Of a DNA stretch of 64,000 nucleotides, positions 1 to 8,494 are shown piece by piece. The position numbers were made by a program, and so were the translations under genes. The DNA comes from Methylophaga sp. 42_25_T18. Lineage in GTDB: Bacteria > Pseudomonadota > Gammaproteobacteria > Nitrosococcales > Methylophagaceae. A model generated the notes under the pieces. It was not told the DNA's origin. It was given only the letters and a program-made list of their open reading frames with translations, and did not search any database. The stretch is from positions 1-64,000 of the forward strand of contig MAAJ01000009.1 in assembly GCA_002163085.1 (NCBI GenBank), written 5' to 3'. The stretch's first letter is position 1. The number at the start of each line of letters is the position of its first letter.

Positions 1-365
1 GCGGTATCTTCTTCGACCAAGATTGGGGCGCAATGCCAGGTGTTTTCCCTGTTGCTTCTGGTGGTATCCATGTATGGCATATGCCAGCATTGGTTAGCAT
101 CTTTGGTGATGATTCTTGCCTACAGTTCGGTGGTGGTACATTAGGCCATCCTTGGGGTAATGCTGCTGGTGCTGCTGCTAACCGTGTTGCGGTTGAAGCC
201 TGTGTTGAAGCTCGTAACTCTGGTGTTGAAATTGAGAAAGAAGGTAAGGACATCCTTACTAAAGCTGCGAAAAGTAGCCCAGAACTCAAGATCGCTATGG
301 AAACGTGGAAAGAAATCAAATTTGAATTTGATACTGTTGATAAAATCGACGTTGCGCATAAATAA
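1..365 (+). CDS. cbbL: RuBisCO large subunit, form I (3' part)
   Basis: This is the C-terminal part of ribulose-1,5-bisphosphate carboxylase/oxygenase large chain, the CO2-fixing enzyme of the Calvin cycle. The gene enters from the left edge, in the frame starting at base 3 (GIFFDQDWG), and stops with TAA at 363-365. The visible part holds the P1 phosphate-binding segment [12 protein letters not shown] and the second phosphate loop [14 protein letters not shown], followed by the [10 protein letters not shown] helix typical of form I enzymes. The catalytic lysines lie outside the window. The cbbS gene follows after 89 bases and cbbQ/cbbO lie further downstream, which fits the non-carboxysomal form IAq arrangement. 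Family assignment is very secure; the IAq subtype is inferred from gene order. Confidence 0.97.
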   Translation, partial: GIFFDQDWGAMPGVFPVASGGIHVWHMPALVSIFGDDSCLQFGGGTLGHPWGNAAGAAANRVAVEACVEARNSGVEIEKEGKDILTKAAKSSPELKIAMETWKEIKFEFDTVDKIDVAHK

Positions 366-389
366 GCAAAACGACATTAATCATCAAAC

Positions 390-410
390 GCAAGGTGCTT
401 TGCACCTTGC
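390..410 (+). promoter_or_regulatory. hairpin in the cbbL-cbbS spacer
   Basis: A perfect 9-bp inverted repeat (GCAAGGTGC / GCACCTTGC) with a 3-base loop lies 25 bases after the cbbL stop. It has no U-run, so it is more likely an mRNA processing or stability element than a terminator; that role is inferred. Confidence 0.5.
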
Positions 411-454
411 TGTTTAATCAAAATCAATTTTAACTATAAATTGGAGTAAATCAC

Positions 455-814
455 ATGAGTGATGTACAAGATTATGAATCAAGCTTAAGCCAACCCGCTA
501 TAAGCCGTAAATTTGAAACTTTTTCATACCTACCACCTTTAAGCGCAGAATCTACACGTGCTCAAATTCAATACATCGTTGATAACGGCTGGAACCCAGG
601 TATTGAACACACTGAACCTGAACATGCGATCAGTAACTACTGGTACATGTGGAAATTGCCACTGTTCGGTGAAACAGATGTAGATGTTATCCTTGCAGAA
701 ATTGAAGCTTGTCATAAAGCACACCCAAACAACCATGTGCGTCTGTTAGGTTATAACAACTTTACACAATCTGCAGGTACAGCAATGGTTATTTACCGCG
801 GTAAGTCTGTTTAA
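455..814 (+). CDS. cbbS: RuBisCO small subunit, form I
   Basis: This 119-aa small subunit caps the L8S8 RuBisCO holoenzyme. The sequence shows the conserved start of the fold ([11 protein letters not shown]), the [13 protein letters not shown] segment, [11 protein letters not shown] and the C-terminal HVRLLGYNN block that contacts the large subunits. The start ATG has a GGAG ribosome-binding site (ttggagtaaatcac) just upstream. It is 89 bases behind cbbL, in the same orientation, and is followed by a strong hairpin with a T-run, which probably keeps cbbLS transcripts more abundant than the downstream activase genes. Length and motifs are normal for form IA small subunits. Confidence 0.97.
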   Translation: MSDVQDYESSLSQPAISRKFETFSYLPPLSAESTRAQIQYIVDNGWNPGIEHTEPEHAISNYWYMWKLPLFGETDVDVILAEIEACHKAHPNNHVRLLGYNNFTQSAGTAMVIYRGKSV

Positions 815-820
815 GACTCC

Positions 821-878
821 GGGGCTAGTACCGTAATAAAAAGCCCCTAGCTGCATCTGTAGTTCAGGGGCTTTTTTA
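821..878 (+). terminator. attenuator-like terminator after cbbS
   Basis: The arms AAGCCCCT (841-848) and AGGGGCTT (866-873) form a stem followed by a run of T (872-877), a typical intrinsic terminator. An upstream GGGGCT (821-826) can pair with the same left arm (AGCCCC, 842-847), so two exclusive foldings exist. The genes downstream continue in the same direction, so partial read-through is expected. Confidence 0.75.
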
Positions 879-906
879 CAAGTGAACAGAAATAAAAGAA
901 GTAATT

Positions 907-1218
907 ATGGCTAAACCAGATACATATGTTGGCATTGATAAAGAAATAAATGGCGGGATGACGACCATTGGTAAAATCATTCGTGATGCTTGGGTATTTG
1001 GCATAATAGAAGAAACTGAAACCTGTGAAGGCTGGAACTTTGCCGGGGTAGATGCCTTATTACAAAAAGTGAATGACGAGTGGGACAAGTATGGTTGTCT
1101 AGTTAGTTATCTTCCAGAAGATTTACGTGAACGTCACCAGAAAATTCATGGTCTAGCCATCGAAAATGCCAAAAAATCTGGCTGGTCTGGTGAAGTTGAA
1201 ACAGATGATGAGAAATAG
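907..1218 (+). CDS. unknown 103-aa protein between cbbS and cbbQ
   Basis: I do not recognise this family. It is a soluble, acidic 103-aa protein with no signal peptide or membrane segment. It starts with ATG at 907 behind an AAGAAG ribosome-binding site. Notable stretches are NGGMTTIGKIIRDAWVFG near the N-terminus, CEGWNFAGVDALLQKV in the middle, and a charged, helical C-terminal half (LPEDLRERHQKIHGLAIENA). It lies on the same strand between the cbbS terminator and cbbQ, so a role in RuBisCO assembly, activation or regulation is plausible from context only. Codon use resembles its neighbours. It is very likely a real gene because it has a good start and fills the gap between two operon genes. 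Confidence 0.8.
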   Translation: MAKPDTYVGIDKEINGGMTTIGKIIRDAWVFGIIEETETCEGWNFAGVDALLQKVNDEWDKYGCLVSYLPEDLRERHQKIHGLAIENAKKSGWSGEVETDDEK

Positions 1219-1298
1219 AGCTCAAGTGACGGTTTTTAGTTACTTAAAAACATTATCAACATTAAACAAAACATCAATATCAATTTAAAAGGTGTGTC

Positions 1299-2114
1299 AT
1301 GTCAGAAAACACAGTAGATCCACAACAATACATCATTAACGATGAGCCTTATTTCGAGCCGGTTGCAGACGAAATTGAGCTTTACGAAGCCGCCTACAAT
1401 GCACGTATGCCTATGATGCTTAAGGGTCCAACTGGGTGTGGTAAATCTCGATTTGTTGAATACATGGCATGGAAACTTAACCGTCCGCTTATCACTGTTG
1501 CTTGTAATGAAGATATGACTGCATCTGATTTAGTGGGTCGTTTCTTGTTAGATAAAGATGGTACAAAATGGCAAGATGGCCCTTTAGCAACGGCTGCCCG
1601 CATTGGTGCGATTTGTTACCTCGATGAAGTGGTTGAAGCACGACAAGATACAACCGTTGTCATTCATCCCTTAACAGATCATCGTCGTACTTTACCTATC
1701 GATAAGAAAGGTGAGCTGATTAAAGCCCATCCTGATTTCCAATTGGTTATTTCTTACAACCCTGGTTATCAAAGCTTGATGAAAGACTTAAAACAATCAA
1801 CAAAACAACGTTTTGGTGCGCTTGATTTTGACTACCCGACCGAAAAAATAGAAGTAGCGATTGTTTCAAAAGAATCCGGGGTGGATAAAAAAACAGCGGA
1901 AAAATTAGTTCAGATTGCTCATCGTGCACGTAATCTTAAAGGTCATGGTCTGGACGAAGGGATTTCAACACGTTTGTTAGTGTACGCAGGACAATTAATA
2001 GGTAAAGGTGTTGAGCCTCAAGCTGCTTGTACAATGACGATGGTCACGCCATTAACTGATGATCCGGATATGCGCGACACATTGAATGCAGCAGTACAAA
2101 CGTTCTTTGGTTAA
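1299..2114 (+). CDS. cbbQ: RuBisCO activase AAA+ subunit CbbQ
   Basis: CbbQ is a MoxR-type AAA+ ATPase. In the known CbbQ-CbbO activase, a CbbQ hexamer with one CbbO removes inhibitory sugar phosphates from form I RuBisCO. The 271-aa protein has a Walker A motif GPTGCGKSR at residues 43-51, a Walker B AICYLDEV near 104-111, and the sensor-1 region VISYNPGYQ near 150-158, followed by a helical lid domain. The start ATG has an AAGGTG site seven bases upstream. It lies 80 bases after the 103-aa gene and 178 bases before cbbO. MoxR relatives include NorQ and GvpN, but linkage to cbbLS and cbbO settles the assignment. Confidence 0.95.
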   Translation: MSENTVDPQQYIINDEPYFEPVADEIELYEAAYNARMPMMLKGPTGCGKSRFVEYMAWKLNRPLITVACNEDMTASDLVGRFLLDKDGTKWQDGPLATAARIGAICYLDEVVEARQDTTVVIHPLTDHRRTLPIDKKGELIKAHPDFQLVISYNPGYQSLMKDLKQSTKQRFGALDFDYPTEKIEVAIVSKESGVDKKTAEKLVQIAHRARNLKGHGLDEGISTRLLVYAGQLIGKGVEPQAACTMTMVTPLTDDPDMRDTLNAAVQTFFG

Positions 2115-2292
2115 GAACTAATCTGCCACAGAACGCATAGCGTTTAGAAAGGGGATGTTCATGATAAACATTGCTTTTTCCAGTAAATCACACCGATAGA
2201 GAAAATAATCCTGTGATCTTAATAGATCGAAGTATTTCCGTAAGCGTTGCTAGCACTACTTACACTGAACGATCTGACGTAAGGCTTTAAAA

Positions 2293-4647
2293 ATGAGTAT
2301 AAAACTCGAAGATTATGAAGAATTTCTGGAAGATAAACCTTCAATACGTGAAGTCCTAGAGAGCACGTACAAGGAGGCATCTCACCTTATGTCTCCTGCT
2401 GGCCTTGAAACTTATATGGATGGTGCGAAATCATTGTCCAGTCTGGGCCGTGGCAATGATCTGGTGATCACTTACTTACAACAAATGCCACTGGTAGTAA
2501 AAGAATGCGGTGAAGATGTTATTCCCGACTGTATTACGGCTGCAATGAAACTGTCTTCTGTTACCTCTGGCGCGGTCATAGCATTACTCTTAACTAGTTT
2601 ACCGACTGCCGCACGTAGTCTTGGCGACGCAGAACTCCTTCGTGGTTATTTAACGTTTATTCATCAACTTGCTTCAACTGCAGCGCGTGGTTTACGACCG
2701 ATGCTGAACCATATTGATGAACTACTCAGCAAGTTAACGTTAAGTGGATTACGTCGTTGGGCAAACTTTGGCGCTCAGGCATATCGCCGTGACTTTACCA
2801 ACTTAACCTCTTACTTCAATTTAGAGTCTGCAGATTCTAAAGCGATGCTACAAAAAGAACGTAGTGGTGTTTTGTTTATAAAAGTACAACGCAAGTTAAA
2901 CTTTTATCTACGCGCTTTATGGGGCCGTGATTTTTTCTTACGTCCAACTGGCGCTGACTATACCGATTTCAGACCTTATATTGAACACCGTATTTTACAT
3001 ATGCCTGATGCGGTTGATGATCTTGGCCAGGATGATAATAAAGTGGCCGGTTTAGAACTGTATCGTGCTACAGCTGCTCATATGGCTGCACACATGTGTT
3101 ATTCAACCAAACCTATTTCTGCAGAACAATTAAGTCCAGCACAAATGTTCTTTATTGGCTTTCTTGAAGATGCCCGCGTTGAATATAAAGCCATTAATGA
3201 CTTTCCTGGTCTGAAAAAGTTATGGACATCATTGCTTAAGCTAGCAAATCAAGATGAAGAAGTTGAACATCCAACAATGATAGTGCTTGAACATATAGCG
3301 CTCATGTTAATGGACAACACTGTTGGCTCTGATGATGCCCAACTTAATTCGCTAGTTGAAAAGTTTCATCATGAAATTGAAGCGCGCCAAGATGATAACC
3401 AGTTCTCATGGCATTTAGGATTAGATTTATACAACATCTTCAGTGCGCGTAGAGAAGTGCCTAGTTTACGTATCCTTGAGCGCATTCGTATTCCTTATCG
3501 CGATGACAATCGCTATGTGTGGGAATTTGAAGAATTCGATATGAATGCAGAATTCGAGTATGTTCCCGCCAGTCAGCAGCAAGTTCGTCGTCAAGTCAGT
3601 GTCATTGAAATGGCCAACGAAGTCGATTGTGAATTAGCTGGCGATGATGCCCAAGAGATTTGGACATGCTCGACAAATATGCGTCCATATGAAGATGATC
3701 TGACGGATGGCCAAGCAAGCTTCAATGATATGTGGGGCAAAGAACCCATTTCTGATCCCTTCCATTATCAAGAATGGGACTATCAGATCCAGTTACACCG
3801 TCCTGACTGGGCAACCGTATATGAACGCCGTCAACCAAAAGGTGATCCAGAAGATATCAAGATGATATTGGATGAATATCGACCTGTTGCACACCGGATT
3901 AAACAAATTATTGATTTGTTAACACCAGCAGGTGTGCAGCGTATGCGTGGCCTAGAAGACGGTGATGAAATTGATCTCAATGCTGCAGTTGATGCCATGA
4001 TCTCGATTCGCATGGGCGAACAACCCAACCCTCGTATTACCATGCGTAATGTATTAAAAAATCGCGACCTCGCTGTTGTCGTGTTGATGGATTTATCAGA
4101 GTCCACCAATGAAGTCATGGCAGGTTCAGATAAAACGGTATTACAGTTAACGCGTGAAGCGGCAACACTCGTTTCTACAGCCATCAACGGCATTGGCGAT
4201 CCATTTGCTTTGCATGGCTTCTCCTCCGATGGGCGCCACGATGTGCAATATTATCGCTTCAAAGATTTTAACCAGCATTTTGATGATGAAGCAAAATCAC
4301 GCCTAGCCGGTATGAAAGGCGGCCTGTCAACCCGCATGGGTGCAGCATTACGTCATGCTGGACATCATCTGATAAAACAACAACAAAGACGCAAACTCAT
4401 TCTTCTGGTCACCGATGGCGAGCCGGCGGATATCGATGAACGCGATCCACAACATTTACGTCATGACACCAAAAAAGCGGTGGAAGAATTGTACAGTAAA
4501 GGCGTATTAACCTATTGCCTGACACTGGATCCGAATGCTGACGATTATGTAAAACGTATTTTTGGCCAAAACAATTACACCATTATCGATAACGTAGACC
4601 GTTTGCCAGAAAAACTGCCAACACTGTTTGCCAGCTTAACCAGCTAA
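2293..4647 (+). CDS. cbbO: RuBisCO activase vWA subunit CbbO
   Basis: CbbO is the adaptor of the CbbQ-CbbO RuBisCO activase and docks the AAA+ ring onto RuBisCO. This 784-aa protein has a long helical N-terminal region and a C-terminal von Willebrand factor A domain starting near residue 590. The MIDAS metal site is visible as DLSES near residue 601, with the TDGEP loop near residue 705. The middle contains the CbbO/NorD-type region around FFIGFLEDARVEYKA. The start ATG at 2293 has a TAAGG site nine bases upstream. It follows cbbQ and is 9 bases from the next gene, so the two are probably coupled. Family membership is secure; NorD is the main alternative and is excluded by context. Confidence 0.94.
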   Translation: MSIKLEDYEEFLEDKPSIREVLESTYKEASHLMSPAGLETYMDGAKSLSSLGRGNDLVITYLQQMPLVVKECGEDVIPDCITAAMKLSSVTSGAVIALLLTSLPTAARSLGDAELLRGYLTFIHQLASTAARGLRPMLNHIDELLSKLTLSGLRRWANFGAQAYRRDFTNLTSYFNLESADSKAMLQKERSGVLFIKVQRKLNFYLRALWGRDFFLRPTGADYTDFRPYIEHRILHMPDAVDDLGQDDNKVAGLELYRATAAHMAAHMCYSTKPISAEQLSPAQMFFIGFLEDARVEYKAINDFPGLKKLWTSLLKLANQDEEVEHPTMIVLEHIALMLMDNTVGSDDAQLNSLVEKFHHEIEARQDDNQFSWHLGLDLYNIFSARREVPSLRILERIRIPYRDDNRYVWEFEEFDMNAEFEYVPASQQQVRRQVSVIEMANEVDCELAGDDAQEIWTCSTNMRPYEDDLTDGQASFNDMWGKEPISDPFHYQEWDYQIQLHRPDWATVYERRQPKGDPEDIKMILDEYRPVAHRIKQIIDLLTPAGVQRMRGLEDGDEIDLNAAVDAMISIRMGEQPNPRITMRNVLKNRDLAVVVLMDLSESTNEVMAGSDKTVLQLTREAATLVSTAINGIGDPFALHGFSSDGRHDVQYYRFKDFNQHFDDEAKSRLAGMKGGLSTRMGAALRHAGHHLIKQQQRRKLILLVTDGEPADIDERDPQHLRHDTKKAVEELYSKGVLTYCLTLDPNADDYVKRIFGQNNYTIIDNVDRLPEKLPTLFASLTS

Positions 4648-4656
4648 GGTAAAAGC

Positions 4657-5016
4657 GTGAGCAGAATTAGAGATATCCCCTATTACGCACAACGAAGTGA
4701 CGAAATAGAGGCAAAACTCTATAACTTATGGCGCAGGGCAAAATTGCACTGCACCATGCCAATGCGACTACCATTGGTAGACTATTCAGGTTGCGTCATG
4801 CTGCTTGAAGAGCATGAATGGATCTGTGTAGATGAACGGCAGAACGATCTCCCCATTCTGGCTTGGATAGAGTTTGAAGACCAAGGTCGAGATGCACTTC
4901 ATCTGCCGGTTAAATGCAAGCTGAACTACTACCACTATGCAGCATCTAAACTGCGAGCTCATTCACTGGAACTGATGCAGGATGAACTGGAAAAACGTTT
5001 GCAAGAAAATACATAA
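4657..5016 (+). CDS. unknown 119-aa protein coupled to cbbO
   Basis: I do not recognise this family. It is a soluble 119-aa protein rich in aromatic and charged residues, with no signal peptide or membrane segment. The N-terminus (RDIPYYAQRSDEIEAKLYNLWRRAKL) and C-terminus (ASKLRAHSLELMQDELEKRL) look helical, with a beta-rich centre (HEWICVDERQNDLPILAWIEFED). It starts with GTG at 4657, nine bases after the cbbO stop, behind GGTAAAAGC, so it is probably translated with cbbO. Position suggests an accessory factor for RuBisCO activation, which is inference only. No terminator is evident in the 154 bases that follow. Confidence 0.8.
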   Translation: MSRIRDIPYYAQRSDEIEAKLYNLWRRAKLHCTMPMRLPLVDYSGCVMLLEEHEWICVDERQNDLPILAWIEFEDQGRDALHLPVKCKLNYYHYAASKLRAHSLELMQDELEKRLQENT

Positions 5017-5170
5017 CATTAACGTATAGCTAACACTACAAACGCTATATTTCCTACCCTGCCTATGAAAATATCAATACTGATAATGCCTCAGCTTAAG
5101 CTAATTTTGAATTAATTCAGACTGCAGTGTAAGCTGCCTCCCTAAGCAAATAATAAACAAGGAAGAAGTT

Positions 5171-5923
5171 ATGAAACGCTCAAAACTGATGTCAACCATC
5201 TTAGTATTGTCGTGCTGTTATATGGGCACTGCTCATGCCGACTGGGGCGACTTTCTTAATGATATAAAGGAAGCAGGTAAATAATTTTTAGCTGACGACT
5301 CAGAAATCACATCTTCACTCGATCTAGATACCATTATTTCTGGCCTAAAAGAAGCGTTAGACATAGGCTCACGTGCAGCTATCGATGATGTCAGTAAACC
5401 AGATGGTTATCTTGCCAACGATTTAATCCACATTCCCATGCCAGCCGAATTACAACAAGTGGGCGACTTGATGCGTAACTTTGGTATGGCTGAACAAGCT
5501 GATCAATTTGAAAACAGCTTGAACCAAGCTGCTGAAAAAGCGGCACCGCATGCAACCAACATTATTGTTGATGCCATCAAAAATATGAGCATTGAAGATG
5601 CTAATACAATTCTTCATGGCGAAGATGATGCCGCCACACAGTACTTTAAAACCAATACAAGCCAAGCTTTAACTGCTTTATTCCAACCCACCATTGAAGA
5701 CTCATTAAATCAAGTTGGCAGTACAAAGTACTACAACGATATTGCTAAACAAATTGCTTCAATACCTCTAGTGGGTGAAAACATTAATCTAGATCTACCT
5801 GCTTATGTCACCGAACAAGCACTCAATGGTCTATTTGCCATGATTGCACTCGAAGAGAAAAAGATTCGTGAGAACCCCGCAGCAAGAACCACTGAGTTAT
5901 TGAAAAAAGTATTTACCGACTAA
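5171..5923 (+). pseudogene. DUF4197 exported protein interrupted by one in-frame stop
   Basis: The reading frame opens at ATG 5171 behind GGAAGAAG with a signal peptide (MKRSKLMSTILVLSCC...AHA) and the start of a mature protein (DWGDFLNDIKEAGK). An in-frame TAA lies at 5282-5284, after codon 37. Reading continues in the same frame without any other stop to 5923 and shows the DUF4197 signature: GLKEALDIGSR, KPDGYLANDLIHIPMP, DDAATQYFK, and the ending KIRENPAARTTELLKKVFTD. The stop falls in the variable linker between signal peptide and domain. The function of DUF4197 proteins is not known. The choices are a nonsense mutation, a sequencing error, read-through, or internal initiation (for example ATG 5438), which would give a non-exported product of 161 aa. 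Confidence 0.8.
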
Positions 5924-5995
5924 AATACTGATTTTTCAATTAATTAACCTGCGTATAATACCCGCACATTTTGTAATATTTTTAAAGGAAATCTG

Positions 5996-6760
5996 ATGGC
6001 CGCTAGTCACAATCTAAACCTTTGTAGCCAAGGCACAGCACTTAAAGCACTCTTCACTGGATATCTCATTGTTGTTGCTATCGGTTATATGATGGCTTTA
6101 GTACAAATTCAATTCACTCACGGCATGGCCGATGGCGAGTTTGGTCTGTCTGTCGATGATATTGTTTACAGTTACTATGGCAAACGTTCAAGCTCAGTCT
6201 TAGAAGCCAAATTAAATGGTTCTATGCAAGTCATGGCACCCGATGAAGATCGTGCCAAGATCATTAACTGGGTGCACCAAGGTGCTGATGAACAAGCTTT
6301 CTTTGATTCTGGCATCCGCCAAGTTATGGATAACCGTTGCATCATGTGTCATAGCGCTGAATCAGGCATGCCAATTCCTGACTTTACTGAATTTGAAAAT
6401 ATCGCTCCTCGAGCAGAAACAGACACAGGTGCAAGCTTCTCGTCATTAGCCCGTGTTTCACACATTCATCTGTTTGGTATCTCTTTTATCTTTATGTTTG
6501 TTGGCCTAATTTTCAGTTTGGCTGCCGGCGTACCAAAAGCATTAAAAGCGACCGTGATCGTCATGCCTTATATCTTTTTAATTGTCGATATTGCTTCATG
6601 GTGGTTAACCAAACTAAATCCAAACTTTGCCTGGTTAGTGATTATCGGTGGTGGCTCCATGGCATTATCTTTTGCCTTTATGTGGATTGTATCTATGTAC
6701 GAAATGTGGATCATGCCCCGTAATCGTGACGATAACCGTGATGCTTTATTGGATGAATAA
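5996..6760 (+). CDS. membrane protein with a cytochrome c-type CXXCH motif
   Basis: This 254-aa protein has an N-terminal membrane segment (about 17-37), an extracytoplasmic stretch of about 115 residues, and three further membrane segments (about 155-177, 183-203, 208-233). The loop contains one haem c attachment motif, Cys115-Ile-Met-Cys118-His119 (NRCIMCHSAESGMPIPDF), with Met124 nearby as a possible axial ligand. The topology would put the haem in the periplasm. It looks like a membrane-bound c-type cytochrome-like electron carrier; the partner enzyme cannot be named. A TATAAT-like box at 5954-5959 lies 40 bases upstream of the ATG, and a bidirectional terminator follows, so it is probably a single-gene unit. 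Confidence 0.8.
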   Translation: MAASHNLNLCSQGTALKALFTGYLIVVAIGYMMALVQIQFTHGMADGEFGLSVDDIVYSYYGKRSSSVLEAKLNGSMQVMAPDEDRAKIINWVHQGADEQAFFDSGIRQVMDNRCIMCHSAESGMPIPDFTEFENIAPRAETDTGASFSSLARVSHIHLFGISFIFMFVGLIFSLAAGVPKALKATVIVMPYIFLIVDIASWWLTKLNPNFAWLVIIGGGSMALSFAFMWIVSMYEMWIMPRNRDDNRDALLDE

Positions 6761-6786
6761 ATCCAACTAAACGTACAGCTCGATAC

Positions 6787-6827
6787 AAAAAAAGCCCCGG
6801 TCGCCATCAGCCACCGAGGCTTTTTTT
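6787..6827. terminator. bidirectional terminator
   Basis: An A-run, then AGCCCCGGT and ACCGAGGCT arms (one mismatch) around an 11-base loop, then a T-run. It lies between two convergent genes and can serve both strands. Confidence 0.85.
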
Positions 6828-6838
6828 ATGGCTATCGC

Positions 6839-8197
6839 TTAGCTTTGTTTTTCTGAGAAATACTCTCGTGTTAATTTAAATACCACTGGGCTTAACAGTA
6901 ATAAGGCAATTAAATTCGGCAAGGCCATTAATGCATTTAAGGTATCAGCCACTAGCCAAATAAAAGATAAATTGGCTGTTGCACCTATTGGTACTGCCAC
7001 CACCCACAACATTCTAAATGGTAAGACCGAACGAGCACCAAACAAATACCCGACACAACGTTCGCCATAGACACTCCAACCTAAGATGGTAGTAAAGGCA
7101 AAAACACTCAAACCAATTGTCACTATGTAACCGCCCCAGCCGGGCAATGCAGATTCAAAGGCAATGGATGATAAAGTCGCGCCCGTTTCACCACTAGTCC
7201 AAGCGCCAGAAACAATAATAACCAAGCCAGTGATCGAACAGATAAGGATGGTATCGATAAAAGTGCCAATCATTGCTACGGTACCTTGTCTAACTGGACT
7301 ATTGGTCAACGCTGATGCATGAGCAATAGGTGCACTACCCAATCCCGCTTCATTGGAAAACACACCCCGTGCAACACCAAACCGAATCGCAGCCCACACA
7401 GCTGCACCAGCAAAACCACCGGTGGCTGCAATCGGGGTAAAGGCATAAGTGAAGATAAGATTAAATGCTTCCGGCAATTTGTCTGCATGCATACCCAATA
7501 TGGCCAATCCAGCAAAGACATAACTTACTGCCATCAATGGCACTAACTTACCGGCCACAATCGCGATGCGTTTAATACCGCCGATTAAAACCAAACCCAC
7601 CAAACTGGCAATCACAATACCGGTTACTAAATGTGGCACATCAAATTTAGTAAACAAAACATCGGCCACAGAGTTTGCTTGAATAGTATTACCAATACCA
7701 AAGCCAGCTAATGCACCAAAGATAGCAAAGGTGGTTGCCAACCAAGCAAACCGACTACTCAGGCCATTTTTAATGTAATACATCGGGCCACCCACTTTAT
7801 GGCCATCACTGCTAGTTTCACGAAAATGGACGGCTAAGACTGCTTCTGCATATTTGGTCGCCATGCCAACTAGAGCCGTCATCCACATCCAAAATAATGC
7901 CCCTGGACCACCTAAGAATATGGCCGTGGCAACACCGGCAATATTACCTGTACCAATGGTCGCTGATAATGACGTCATTAATGCATTAAAAGCTGAAATA
8001 TCGCCTTCACCTTCTTGGTCTCGTTGACGTCCTTTCCACAGCATTTGAAAGCCATATCCAAGTTTTAAGATAGGCATCAACCGTAGGCCTACCATTAAAA
8101 CAAAACCCGTCCCTAGGATTAATACCAACATCAAGGGGCCCCACACTATCCCATTGAGTTTAGTAATCAGATCCGTGACCCAGCTTGTTATTTCCAC
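6839..8197 (-). CDS. sodium:alanine symporter family protein (AGCS)
   Basis: This 452-aa integral membrane protein belongs to the alanine/glycine:cation symporter family, which imports small neutral amino acids with Na+ or H+. Family motifs are visible: GTGNIAGVATAIFLGGPGALFWMW near residues 90-115, KYAEAVLAVHFRE, GGPMYYIKNGL, and the later VFSNEAGLGSAPIAHA. About 11 membrane helices are apparent. The start is GTG at 8197 with a GGAGA site seven bases upstream. It stands alone, divergent from the Ca-binding protein gene. The exact substrate is not determined by sequence. Confidence 0.92.
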   Translation of the reverse strand: MEITSWVTDLITKLNGIVWGPLMLVLILGTGFVLMVGLRLMPILKLGYGFQMLWKGRQRDQEGEGDISAFNALMTSLSATIGTGNIAGVATAIFLGGPGALFWMWMTALVGMATKYAEAVLAVHFRETSSDGHKVGGPMYYIKNGLSSRFAWLATTFAIFGALAGFGIGNTIQANSVADVLFTKFDVPHLVTGIVIASLVGLVLIGGIKRIAIVAGKLVPLMAVSYVFAGLAILGMHADKLPEAFNLIFTYAFTPIAATGGFAGAAVWAAIRFGVARGVFSNEAGLGSAPIAHASALTNSPVRQGTVAMIGTFIDTILICSITGLVIIVSGAWTSGETGATLSSIAFESALPGWGGYIVTIGLSVFAFTTILGWSVYGERCVGYLFGARSVLPFRMLWVVAVPIGATANLSFIWLVADTLNALMALPNLIALLLLSPVVFKLTREYFSEKQS

Positions 8198-8494
8198 ATT
8201 GATATCTCCATAAATCGACAGCCTATGCTAACACTGTGACTAAATTTTCAGCTAATTCAACTTTATCTCTAAAGTAATTTTTTATAATGCCGCTAGACGA
8301 ATATAGCCTTAGTTCCCGTGATAATTGGAATTACTGTTTTTCTAGTGGGCATAATGGATGGGCTGGCAAGGCATATTCTCTAAATAATAGCCGCTCTATT
8401 ATTAGATGATATAACGCCGCTAGCACATTCAGGATGGGTGCTAGAAAACTTGGACTTCCACTTATAACGGGAACATTATTCGGGGGAGGCGATC
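8198..8494 (+). other. 297-base divergent spacer
   Basis: This spacer separates the AGCS symporter gene from the Ca-binding-repeat gene. It has a TATAAT-like box at 8283-8288 and a 7-bp inverted repeat CTAGCAC/GTGCTAG (8420-8426 and 8438-8444). The element GCCGCT occurs three times. A GGGGGAGG ribosome-binding site precedes ATG 8495. I recognise no riboswitch or small gene here. Confidence 0.4.

Noticed and set aside
1299..4647. CbbQ/CbbO (AAA+ and vWA) as the missing ATPase partners of the CobN-like protein
   Set aside because: They are linked to cbbLS and match RuBisCO activase; the CobN-like protein is periplasmic and 22 kb away, so a cytoplasmic ATPase could not act on it directly.
8420..8444. 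CTAGCAC/GTGCTAG hairpin and three GCCGCT words as a riboswitch
   Set aside because: The stem is short and isolated, and no known riboswitch core (for example a c-di-GMP aptamer) could be recognised.
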